DNA of 64,000 nucleotides, taken from NCBI GenBank assembly GCA_023391155.1, contig JAEWBM010000173.1:1-64000 (forward strand). The letters are read 5' to 3'. Numbering within the stretch: position 1 is the stretch's first letter; each line of letters begins with the position of its first letter. This DNA is from Acidobacteriota bacterium. GTDB taxonomy: Bacteria > Acidobacteriota > Blastocatellia > Pyrinomonadales > Pyrinomonadaceae. Positions 33,008 through 41,168 of the stretch are shown in pieces. Under the pieces are notes generated by a model. The model saw only the letters and a program-made list of their open reading frames with translations. It was not told where the DNA came from and did no database searches. Position numbers and translations under genes: made by a program.

Positions 33008-36000
33008 ATGAAAGCAGTTTTTGAGCGAGTTGCCCGCCACCTTACTTCGGCGGCCGCAGTGGCCTTTTTGATCGTTGCTGTAGCCGGAATGGCAATGTCA
33101 CAGGCGCAATCGGCCGCAGCCGACCTTCGTGGTACCGTGGTCGACCCTAACGGTGCCGCCATTCCGGGGGCGACCGTAACCGCTCGGAATTTGAGCACGA
33201 ACGCATCTCGTTCGACGACAAGCAGCGGTGACGGAACCTATACCTTCATCGCACTTCCCCCCGGAGATTACGAGGTTGTCGCCGAGGCGAACACGTTCTC
33301 GCGTACGGTGATCTCGCCCGTAAAGCTGACTGTCGGCCAGAGTGCCGAGCTTAGGATCGGCATGGAGATCGGTGCACAGGATGTGACCGTTACCGTAACG
33401 GGAACCGAGGCCGAGCTCGTCGAAACGAACAAGACGACCATCTCCACCACGATCGAACAGGCTCGCATCGAAAATCTTCCCATCAATGAACGAAGCGCAA
33501 CGGGATTTGCACTTACGATCTCGACCGTCGGACGCGACAACGGCCGCCCGGTCGGTCCGGCTCCGACTTCAGGGCTGAACATCGGCGGTCAGCGGGGCCG
33601 CTCGACGCTGGTCCAGGTCGACGGAGCTGACTTTACCGATAACTCGATCAATGCCGCCAGGACGACCGTCTCGCAGGAAGCGGTCCAGGAATATCAGGTG
33701 ACGACAAACTCTTACCTTCCGGAATTCGGTCGAGCGACCGGCGGTATCGTCAACGTTGTCACAAAAGGCGGAACGAACGATTTCAGCGGAAACGTTTTCG
33801 GCTTTATCCGGCACAAATCGATACAGGCCCGCAACGCGTTCGCGCCGGTGATCGACGGCGACCCGAACAAGAAACCGCCGTATACACGTGTTCAGTATGG
33901 CTTCACGTTCGGCGGCCCCCTGGTGCGCGACCGGATGTTCTTTTTCACTTCGTTCGAGCAACGGAGGCGGCAGGAATCAGCGTTTTTCACCGCTGACATC
34001 ATCGGCAATGCGACCGAGAGCGTAACGATCGGTGCTCCTTTTCTACCCCTGGCGCAGACGTTTACAAATCTGACCCCTGCACAGGCGGCTTACATACAGT
34101 CGACGCTGATGACGAATCCGTCGGTGGCGATCGCTTATGCCCATCTCGCGTCGATCGGCAGTCAGACTGCTTTGAACGGTGCGAGCTCTCTGATCAACTT
34201 CCTTCCGGGGCTAGGCGTCCCGCAGGGACAGATCGTCGGCGGCCGATTCGTACTGTCGGGAATGCCGGTGCCGCTAACGCGAAATGCGGACGGTGAATTG
34301 ATCGCCTTCCGCCCGTTGGCTCAGCTGCGAAGGATCTTCCCGATCTCGGAAGACACTACGTTTACCTCGGCTCGCCTGGATCATCAGATCAACGGCGACC
34401 ATCGGTTTTCGATGCGGTTCGGTTATAACCCGAGCACTATCAACGGCATTCAGGACGAGTCTCAGAACCAGACCCTTGGTCAGAATGCTTATTCGCGGAC
34501 CGGAATTCAGGACTTAAAGGACACGTCCGTTGCGGTCTCGCTCGCAAGCATTTTGCCGAACAACCTGGTTAACGACGCATACTTCAACTTTGGACGCCGC
34601 AAGGCAAAGTTTGATTCTCAAGTGCCGAGCGTTGCCCACCAGATCGCCGGTACTGGATTCATCGGTTCGAACCCTTTCTCGCCTGTAGATCGCGTCGAGA
34701 CCCGTTTTCAGATCCGCGATAACGTCACATGGGCGACCGGAAGCCACATCATTAAATTTGGCGGGGACGTGAACTGGATCGATGGCGACGCCAGCTTTGA
34801 ACTTAATTTCCCGGGACTTTTCAATTTCAGTCAGCAGTCTTGCAGCACATTGATCCCCGGTTGTGCGGGCCCGGCATTCACACCGAATCAAGCTTACGGG
34901 CTCGGATTTCCGAGCGTCTTCCTTCAGGGTTTCGGCGATCCGAATAGTACGCTGAAGAATCGCCCCATTGCATTCTTCGTTCAGGATTCGTGGCGAATGT
35001 TCCGCAACTTCACGCTTAACTATGGCCTTCGGTACGATGTCGAGTTGACCGAGGAATATCCGCCGGTCCCTTTCACGGACCCGCTGACCGGTATTACTCT
35101 GACAGCCCAGGATGTTCAAACCGCACAAGACGCACTGAACGTCACACAGGGCTTCCCGCGCGATACGAACAATTGGGCGCCTCGGCTTGGTATGGCATGG
35201 GACCTGTTTGGCAACGGCCGGACCGTCCTCAGAGCCGCAGCCGGTATGTTCTATGATCACCCGCTCTTGGCGGTGGCATTCAACTCCAATATTGCCGATG
35301 GTTCTCAGCAGCAGCAGGCGACCCTTCTTCCCATTGGCGGGCCTTCACCTACGGGCCTTTTCAACGCATTTCAGGTGTTTCACGGAACGGTTTGCGGAGT
35401 CCAGGGCTCCTATGCCCCGGCGTGCGGCCCGGTGGTGACCCCCGGCGTTGCTCCGTCGGCACGTTACCTGTTCGGGCAGCAAAGGTTTGATCCCTCGTCC
35501 TTCACGGGCTTTGGTCCCATCCTGCCGTTCACGCTGCACGTCAGCAAAGATTTTGAATATCCCTACGCGATCCAGGGTAACTTAGGTATCGAACAGATGA
35601 TCGGCCGTGACATGGCGTTTTCGGCGAACTACATTACGGTCAACGGCCGCCATCTTGCGCATCCCCAGGATGTGAACGTGGTAAACACGGATGCTCTCCG
35701 GGAGAACTTCCGCCGGTTCGCACTTAATAACCCGGCTTTCCCGGGCTGCACAAGTGCGACGCCGACGGCACCGGGGTGCTATCCTCCGAACCTTTCAACC
35801 GCTGCGTTCTTCCCGATGCCGACCACTAACAACCCGTTGTTCACCGTGGTCATACCGGGGCTGATCGCGATTAACAACACCAGCGGCGAGCGGTTCGTCA
35901 GTCCGATCGCGGCTAACTTTTTCAGAACGCTCGGCCCGAACTACTTCTTCGTGAATGCCGTGACCGGAGGTGCGATCGATAAGGCGACGTTCGACGCATT

Positions 36001-36784
36001 GATCCAGGGAACGGTTAGGACGCCGGGGCCGATCAACCCATACGCCGACGTGAACGCACAGATGTCCGACGGCAACTCTTCGTACAACGCTTTGAATCTC
36101 GAACTTAAGAAGCGGTTCTCCGACAACATGCAGTTCTTCGCGACCTACACATGGTCACACTCGATCGACGATTCGAGCGATCTGCAGACGCTGCTCAAAC
36201 CGCAGGACAACACCAACTTCCGTGCCGAACGGTCCGATTCGCTTTTTGACCAGCGGCACCGGTTCGTCTTCAGCGGTATCTTCGGGGTTCCGGAGAGCTG
36301 GAGCAACGGAAACGGCTTCCAGAAGTTCGCACACGGCTTCCAGTTCGCACCGATAGTTGAATTCGGTTCGGGGCGGCCCTTTAATATTCTTGCCGTCGGC
36401 GATGCAAACGGTGATTTCCAGAGCACGAACGAACGCCCGACGGTATTGTCCGACGGGACGCTTTGCCAAACGGGTGTTGATCCGGGCTGCCTGCAGGGCG
36501 TTTTCCCCGCGAACGGCAATCTGGGTCGGAACATGGGTATCACCCGGAACTACTTTTCGGTAGATATGCGTGTGACAAAGCGGTTCCGCTTTGGTGAGCG
36601 TATGAGCCTTGACCTGATCGGTGAGGTGTTTAATATGTTCAACCGCTTTAATGAGGCGGCTGCCAACCCCTTCTATCAGGTCGTCAACGCCCACGGACAG
36701 CGTCGCGGCGGCCGCTATCTCAGCGAATCGACCTCTGCGTTCGACCCGCGACAATTCCAGTTCGGGTTCAAGTTCAACTACTAA
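33008..36784 (+). CDS. Giant TonB-dependent receptor with carboxypeptidase-regulatory-like N-terminus
   Basis: A second Oar-like outer-membrane receptor, about 1258 aa from the ATG at 33008. Three ATG codons lie in a row (33002, 33005, 33008) behind AAGGAG (32995-33000); the third has the best spacing. The frame is open back to 32786 but that would overlap the oxidoreductase. After the signal peptide, the domain ADLRGTVVDPNGAAIPGATV (carboxypeptidase-regulatory-like) is followed by a plug-like region (STLVQVDGADFTDNSI, GGIVNVVTKGG) and a barrel with FTFGGPLVRDRMFFFTSFEQ. It ends in FQFGFKFNY, the aromatic terminus of an outer-membrane barrel. Substrate unknown. A strong terminator follows. 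Confidence 0.9.
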   Translation: MKAVFERVARHLTSAAAVAFLIVAVAGMAMSQAQSAAADLRGTVVDPNGAAIPGATVTARNLSTNASRSTTSSGDGTYTFIALPPGDYEVVAEANTFSRTVISPVKLTVGQSAELRIGMEIGAQDVTVTVTGTEAELVETNKTTISTTIEQARIENLPINERSATGFALTISTVGRDNGRPVGPAPTSGLNIGGQRGRSTLVQVDGADFTDNSINAARTTVSQEAVQEYQVTTNSYLPEFGRATGGIVNVVTKGGTNDFSGNVFGFIRHKSIQARNAFAPVIDGDPNKKPPYTRVQYGFTFGGPLVRDRMFFFTSFEQRRRQESAFFTADIIGNATESVTIGAPFLPLAQTFTNLTPAQAAYIQSTLMTNPSVAIAYAHLASIGSQTALNGASSLINFLPGLGVPQGQIVGGRFVLSGMPVPLTRNADGELIAFRPLAQLRRIFPISEDTTFTSARLDHQINGDHRFSMRFGYNPSTINGIQDESQNQTLGQNAYSRTGIQDLKDTSVAVSLASILPNNLVNDAYFNFGRRKAKFDSQVPSVAHQIAGTGFIGSNPFSPVDRVETRFQIRDNVTWATGSHIIKFGGDVNWIDGDASFELNFPGLFNFSQQSCSTLIPGCAGPAFTPNQAYGLGFPSVFLQGFGDPNSTLKNRPIAFFVQDSWRMFRNFTLNYGLRYDVELTEEYPPVPFTDPLTGITLTAQDVQTAQDALNVTQGFPRDTNNWAPRLGMAWDLFGNGRTVLRAAAGMFYDHPLLAVAFNSNIADGSQQQQATLLPIGGPSPTGLFNAFQVFHGTVCGVQGSYAPACGPVVTPGVAPSARYLFGQQRFDPSSFTGFGPILPFTLHVSKDFEYPYAIQGNLGIEQMIGRDMAFSANYITVNGRHLAHPQDVNVVNTDALRENFRRFALNNPAFPGCTSATPTAPGCYPPNLSTAAFFPMPTTNNPLFTVVIPGLIAINNTSGERFVSPIAANFFRTLGPNYFFVNAVTGGAIDKATFDALIQGTVRTPGPINPYADVNAQMSDGNSSYNALNLELKKRFSDNMQFFATYTWSHSIDDSSDLQTLLKPQDNTNFRAERSDSLFDQRHRFVFSGIFGVPESWSNGNGFQKFAHGFQFAPIVEFGSGRPFNILAVGDANGDFQSTNERPTVLSDGTLCQTGVDPGCLQGVFPANGNLGRNMGITRNYFSVDMRVTKRFRFGERMSLDLIGEVFNMFNRFNEAAANPFYQVVNAHGQRRGGRYLSESTSAFDPRQFQFGFKFNY

Positions 36785-36806
36785 GAGAGTTCCTTTCTCC
36801 GTTTTC

Positions 36807-36838
36807 GCCGGGCGGCAGATCTGTCGCCCGGCTTTTTT
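36807..36838 (+). terminator. Intrinsic terminator after the TonB receptor
   Basis: GCCGGGCG (36807-36814) pairs with CGCCCGGC (36825-36832), extended inward by CAGA/TCTG, followed by six T residues. Confidence 0.85.
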
Positions 36839-36869
36839 GCGTATTAAAGCATCGAACCGCCGTGTGCGT

Positions 36870-36875
36870 TAAGAT
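36870..36875 (+). promoter_or_regulatory. Candidate -10 element (TAAGAT) for leaderless queG
   Basis: TAAGAT is followed by six bases and then the queG ATG at 36882, with no ribosome-binding site. The arrangement is the same as at rlmN. Confidence 0.4.
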
Positions 36876-36881
36876 ATACCT

Positions 36882-37808
36882 ATGCCGCTGATAAATCGAC
36901 GGGTCAAAGAGATGGCCGCCCAGGCAGGCTTTGATCTTTCCGGCGTGGCCCCGGCGGGCGAACTCGTACCTGAGGGGGAGCGGTTGACCCAGTGGCTCAA
37001 CGCCGGCAACCACGGTGCGATGTCGTGGATGGAACGGCACCTTCAGCTCCGAAAAGACCCTCGCGAGGTGATGCCCGGAACCCGTTCGGTGATCGCCGTA
37101 GCTCTGAATTATTTTACCCCCCATGAACATTCGGCCGAGGGCAAAATTTCTCGATACGCTTGGGGCGACGACTATCATGACATTATGCGCGAGCGGCTTC
37201 AGTTGCTGCTCGATCTAATAAAAGGCGAATGGCCGGACGTCCGCGGTCGCATCTGCGTCGATACCGCTCCGGTGATGGATAAGGCATGGGCGGTACGTGC
37301 GGGGCTAGGCTGGCTCGGAAAACATTCGAACGTTATAACGAAAGAGCTTGGGTCATGGGTCTTTCTCGGCGAGATCCTCGTGGACCAGAACTTTGACGAG
37401 TATGACGAGCCGATCGTGGACCACTGCGGCACCTGCACCCGCTGTTTAGACGCATGTCCGACACAGGCGATCACCGCCCCATATGTGGTCGATTCGCGAC
37501 GCTGTATTTCATACGGAACGATCGAGCTGAGGGATGAAACCCTGCCGCCGGTGATCGGCGAGAATCTCGACGGATGGCTCTATGGCTGCGACATCTGTCA
37601 GGACGTTTGCCCCTGGAACCGGTTCGAACGGCCCACTCAGGAAAAGCGATTCGAACCGCGATTGGGAGAGACAAGCCTGCCGCCGGATGAGATACTATCG
37701 ATGACGCACGAAGAATATGTCGAACGATTTCGGCGAAGCGCGATAAAGCGAGCAAAGCTCGGCGGACTCAAGCGCAATGCAAGCTATCTGAAGGAGGCCA
37801 AAAAATGA
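36882..37808 (+). CDS. queG: tRNA epoxyqueuosine(34) reductase QueG
   Basis: The cobalamin-dependent enzyme that reduces epoxyqueuosine to queuosine at tRNA position 34. The N-terminal half (PGTRSVIAVALNYF, KISRYAWGDDYHD, CVDTAPVMDKAWAVRAGLGW) is characteristic of QueG. The two 4Fe-4S clusters are given by CGTCTRCLDACPTQAI and CDICQDVCPW. Length 308 aa is normal, although the C-terminal HEAT-like tail found in longer homologues is absent. Its stop overlaps the next start (ATGA at 37805-37808), making translational coupling likely with the secreted protein gene and then moaA. Confidence 0.94.
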   Translation: MPLINRRVKEMAAQAGFDLSGVAPAGELVPEGERLTQWLNAGNHGAMSWMERHLQLRKDPREVMPGTRSVIAVALNYFTPHEHSAEGKISRYAWGDDYHDIMRERLQLLLDLIKGEWPDVRGRICVDTAPVMDKAWAVRAGLGWLGKHSNVITKELGSWVFLGEILVDQNFDEYDEPIVDHCGTCTRCLDACPTQAITAPYVVDSRRCISYGTIELRDETLPPVIGENLDGWLYGCDICQDVCPWNRFERPTQEKRFEPRLGETSLPPDEILSMTHEEYVERFRRSAIKRAKLGGLKRNASYLKEAKK

Positions 37809-38506
37809 AAACGAGCAGCAATTTTTTCGTGGTATCTCTACTGGCGTTATTAACTGTGATCTCGTCCGCCGCCTGTGCGACTGCTCAGGAAAACGCAAAC
37901 GCGCCGGCGGCAGAAAAGCCGATCGCTTCGCCCGACTCGCAAGACCGCCGAAAAGAGGCCGAAGCAGAGCTAAAGCGTCTCACTGACCTTCGAGCTGCAT
38001 TGGGCGAAATACCGTTCAACGGTGAGAAAACCGAGCCGCATGCCACGCTCATCAAAAAGCATGAGGACGAGATCGTCTATAACGAACCCGCCGGCCAGTG
38101 GATCGTCAAGTCCGAAAAATTCTGGGACCTCGCCGAGAAGTACAAAGACCTCCCCATCGCTGACGATATCGCATGGATGGCGGCGGAGAATCCGGTCCCC
38201 GGTGAATGTGAGGGTTATGTCCCTTGCGCTCTCTATTGGCTGCGGATCACTAGCGGTGAGTATCTAAAACGCTTTCCGAACGGCAAGCATCGCGACGAGG
38301 CCATGGAAAACATTAGCGGCCTGATATCAGACCTCGCTCAGAACCCCGGAAACGAGGGCTCCGGCACCTGGCCAAGTGAAGAGGAAGAGAAGGCCGATTA
38401 TAAGAAATCTCTCGAAGAGCTGTCCGCCATTATAGAGAAAGTGGACGGCCCGCGAAAGGAAACTGTGCTAAGAGATATCAGAACGCTCCTCGATGTTGTT
38501 AAGTGA
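37805..38506 (+). CDS. Secreted protein, function unknown
   Basis: A 233-aa exported protein with signal peptide (FFVVSLLALLTVISSAAC); a Cys at the end of the hydrophobic run could be a lipoprotein site, although the consensus is imperfect. The mature part is helical and acidic, with a pair of Cys in GECEGYVPCALYWL and a periodic TPR-like pattern (YLKRFPNGKHRDEAMENI is reminiscent of an outer-membrane tol-pal TPR). No family is assigned. It is overlapped by 4 bp at both ends (queG upstream, moaA downstream), an odd position for an envelope protein and probably just a shared message. Confidence 0.72.
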   Translation: MKTSSNFFVVSLLALLTVISSAACATAQENANAPAAEKPIASPDSQDRRKEAEAELKRLTDLRAALGEIPFNGEKTEPHATLIKKHEDEIVYNEPAGQWIVKSEKFWDLAEKYKDLPIADDIAWMAAENPVPGECEGYVPCALYWLRITSGEYLKRFPNGKHRDEAMENISGLISDLAQNPGNEGSGTWPSEEEEKADYKKSLEELSAIIEKVDGPRKETVLRDIRTLLDVVK

Positions 38507-39510
38507 GGCAAAAGAAATTTGGCTTGTTAAAAGACGCTCACAACCGAACGATCAAAGACCTGCGAATATCGCTGACGGATAGGTGCAACTTTCGCTGTTT
38601 TTATTGCCTTCCGCATGGCGAACCGACGTGGGCGAAACGCGAAAAGCTCTTAACGTTCGAGGAACTGGAGCGGGTCGCGAAGGTCTTTGTCGGATTAGGC
38701 ATAGACAAGATCCGTCTAACCGGCGGCGAGCCTCTTATCCGGCGCGACGTTCCGCTCCTCGTCGAGAAACTCGCTCGTCTGAAACCGGCACTCGCCGATA
38801 TTGCACTCACCACTAACGGCTATGATCTGGCGAAGCATGCCGCCGCGCTAAAAGCCGCGGGCCTGGACCGTATAACTATCAGCCTCGACAGCCTTCGATC
38901 CGAACGATTCGCGGAGATCACCGGCGTGGACGCACTCGACCGCACGATCGCAGCGATCGATCTTGCTCGCACGATGGGCTTTGATCCCGTCAAAGTGAAC
39001 TCAGTGATCGTCCGTGGGCGGAATGACGACGAAGTGGCCGATCTCGCCCGTTTTGCGCGAGAGTTCGGCATTTCGATGAGGTTTATCGAGTTTATGCCGC
39101 TCGATTCAGGCCACGACTGGAGCCGTGAAATGGTGGTGTCAGGCCGGGAGATCCTGCATAGCATCGAGGCAGAGTTTCCGCTTGAGCCGGCCGGGGCCCG
39201 CGGCACCTCGACCGCATCGCGTTACCGATTCGCTGACGGGGCGCCGGGCGAGATCGGCATTATCGCACCCGTCAGTGAACCCTTCTGCGGTGCCTGTTCA
39301 AGGATACGCCTGACGGCCGACGGCCAGATCCGTACATGTCTTTTTTCACAAGAAGAGCACGACCTTCGCGGCCCCATTAGAAGCGGGGCTAGCGACGAGG
39401 AGCTGGCCGAGGTTATCCGCGACGCTGTTTTGCATAAAGAAAAGGGGCACCGCATCAACGAACCGGATTACGTCCAGCCGGCACGTTCAATGAGCTTCAT
39501 CGGCGGCTAA
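38503..39510 (+). CDS. moaA: GTP 3',8-cyclase MoaA
   Basis: Radical-SAM enzyme for the first step of molybdenum cofactor synthesis: GTP to 3',8-cyclo-7,8-dihydro-GTP. The N-terminal cluster motif C-x3-C-x2-C is at C28, C32 and C35 (CNFRCFYC), the segment LRISLTDRCNF precedes it, and IRLTGGEPLIRRD binds SAM. The second, C-terminal cluster is given by FCGACSRIRLTADGQIRTC. The protein ends in IGG, matching the essential C-terminal GG of MoaA. The start is GTG, within the GTGA overlap with the previous gene. Other moa genes are not in the window. Confidence 0.95.
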   Translation: MRQKKFGLLKDAHNRTIKDLRISLTDRCNFRCFYCLPHGEPTWAKREKLLTFEELERVAKVFVGLGIDKIRLTGGEPLIRRDVPLLVEKLARLKPALADIALTTNGYDLAKHAAALKAAGLDRITISLDSLRSERFAEITGVDALDRTIAAIDLARTMGFDPVKVNSVIVRGRNDDEVADLARFAREFGISMRFIEFMPLDSGHDWSREMVVSGREILHSIEAEFPLEPAGARGTSTASRYRFADGAPGEIGIIAPVSEPFCGACSRIRLTADGQIRTCLFSQEEHDLRGPIRSGASDEELAEVIRDAVLHKEKGHRINEPDYVQPARSMSFIGG

Positions 39511-40025
39511 GGACGAGAAGTGACGCTTACAGCGTTTACCTTTTCATTCGAATTGATCGCGGTATTAAGAACCTCAAACCCCACTTTTTTCAGATTCCTT
39601 TCAAACTCGACAGCATACTCTGCCGGATCCCCGCCCGGGGGCGGCCGGTGAAATAAGAAGAACTTCCCTCCCGGCTTGAGCAGCCTCTTGATCTCTCGCA
39701 GTTCCTCCGCCGGATCCATCCAGAATACGTTGATGTTATAGACGAAGATCTTGTCGAATGCGTGATCGCCGAACGCATTTTCTTTAAGTTGGCAATTCAG
39801 GACGTAAATTCGGCCCGCGTCAATATGGGCGGCGTTACGCCGCTCTGCTGCAGCCGCCATCTTGGCTGAGCGGTCGATCGCGGTGACCCTGCATTTCGGC
39901 TCGATCGTTGCGATAAGATCCGCCGCCTCGCCTGTTCCGCAGCCTATCTCAAGTAGCTCTTCACCTGGATGGGGATCGAGGATCTCCGCGGCCCACCGAT
40001 ATCTTTCCGCAAAGGTGTTCGACAT
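39507..40025 (-). CDS. Class I SAM-dependent methyltransferase
   Basis: A 172-aa soluble methyltransferase. Motif I, LLEIGCGTGEAADLIA, is a clear SAM-binding site, AIDRSAKMAAAAERR is motif II, and the post-I region FDKIFVYNINVFW followed by RLLKPGGKFFLF completes the Rossmann core. The substrate-recognition cap is minimal, so the substrate cannot be named. Its stop overlaps moaA by 4 bp, and the start lies 2 bp after the sugar permease stop, so it is likely the last gene of the transporter operon, although no functional link is evident. Confidence 0.85.
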   Translation of the reverse strand: MSNTFAERYRWAAEILDPHPGEELLEIGCGTGEAADLIATIEPKCRVTAIDRSAKMAAAAERRNAAHIDAGRIYVLNCQLKENAFGDHAFDKIFVYNINVFWMDPAEELREIKRLLKPGGKFFLFHRPPPGGDPAEYAVEFERNLKKVGFEVLNTAINSNEKVNAVSVTSRP

Positions 40026-40027
40026 CC

Positions 40028-41164
40028 TTAGCTGTGCCGCCTTCCCCAGATGTCGATGCCGACCGCCGCGACCAGGATCGACCCTTTGATAATATCCTGC
40101 AGGAAATCGCGCACGCTGAGCAGCGACATTCCATTATCGAGGCTCGCCATTATCAGCGCTCCCAAACACGCCCCGAATATGGTGCCGCGTCCGCCCATCA
40201 AAGACGCCCCGCCGATGACGCATGCGGCGATCGCATCCAGTTCCTTCAACACCCCGGCATCGGGCGCGGCGCTGCCGACGCGAGCGGTGAAGATCATCGC
40301 CGCGATGCCGCAAAGCGCACCGAGAATGCCGAAGACAATTACAACGTTACGCTTGTTATTTATGCCTGACAGCCGGGCGGCCTCGGCATTTCCGCCGATC
40401 GCGTAGAGGTATCGGCCGAACGTGGTCGAATTTGTGAGGAACGCCCCAATAAGCGCAACGGCAACAAAGATCAGGACCGGGACCGGAACTCCCTGATACG
40501 AGTTCATCACGAAGATAAACCCGAGGATCACGGTAACTGCGATACCAGCCTTGACGGTTGCCGCGCCGTAGCCTGCGGTATTGCTGTAGCGGCGGGCGGA
40601 ACGAGCCGACCGCATAATAAAGAAGACAGCGAGCGCGATCCCGATCCCCGCAAGTACCCAACCCGCGGCCGGCGGCAAATTGCCTTGGCCAAAGACCTTG
40701 AACGAGTCTTCAGAAACCGGGACCGTGTTTCCTGCGATCAGCCATTTGACCGCGCCTCGCCAAATAAGCAGTCCGCCTAGCGTAACGATAAATGCCGGGA
40801 TATTCAGGTATGCGACAAGAGCTCCCTGAAACAGGCCGATTGCAACGGCTGCGACTAGCGCGATCGCGATGCTCGCCGGCACTCCGAGGTCGAGGAATGC
40901 AAGTGAGTAGGCCGCTATACCGCCCGCAAAACCGAGCAGCGAACCGACTGAGAGGTCGATGTTGGCCGAAACGATGACCATCAGCATCCCAACCGCCAGT
41001 ATCCCCGTTACCGACATCTGCGTCATCAGGTTCGACAAGTTCCGCGGTGTCAGGAATATCGAGTTCGTCGCCCAATGGAAATAGGCCCAAATAGCGGCGA
41101 GAACCGCGATCATGATGTAGGCCCGAAGAGCAGCGGAGTTGTATCCCGGTTTCACAGATGCCAT
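40028..41164 (-). CDS. xylH: Sugar ABC transporter permease, XylH-like
   Basis: Inner-membrane permease of a CUT2-type (ribose/xylose class) sugar importer. About ten hydrophobic helices are visible, including YIMIAVLAAIWAYFHWATNS and GILAVGMLMVIVSANIDLSV, whose A-N-I-D-L-S-V-G-S segment is the family signature. The stretch GVPVPVLIFVAVALIGAFL and FGRYLYAIGGNAEAARLSGI closely resemble XylH. The cytosolic loop contacting the ATPase includes AARLSGINN. It lies 4 bp after the ATPase gene. No periplasmic binding protein is found in the window. Confidence 0.85.
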   Translation of the reverse strand: MASVKPGYNSAALRAYIMIAVLAAIWAYFHWATNSIFLTPRNLSNLMTQMSVTGILAVGMLMVIVSANIDLSVGSLLGFAGGIAAYSLAFLDLGVPASIAIALVAAVAIGLFQGALVAYLNIPAFIVTLGGLLIWRGAVKWLIAGNTVPVSEDSFKVFGQGNLPPAAGWVLAGIGIALAVFFIMRSARSARRYSNTAGYGAATVKAGIAVTVILGFIFVMNSYQGVPVPVLIFVAVALIGAFLTNSTTFGRYLYAIGGNAEAARLSGINNKRNVVIVFGILGALCGIAAMIFTARVGSAAPDAGVLKELDAIAACVIGGASLMGGRGTIFGACLGALIMASLDNGMSLLSVRDFLQDIIKGSILVAAVGIDIWGRRHS

Positions 41165-41168
41165 AACG

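Noticed and set aside
34514..35260. 248-codon minus-strand frame inside the TonB receptor
   Set aside because: Antisense to a conserved beta-barrel region and without recognisable motifs.
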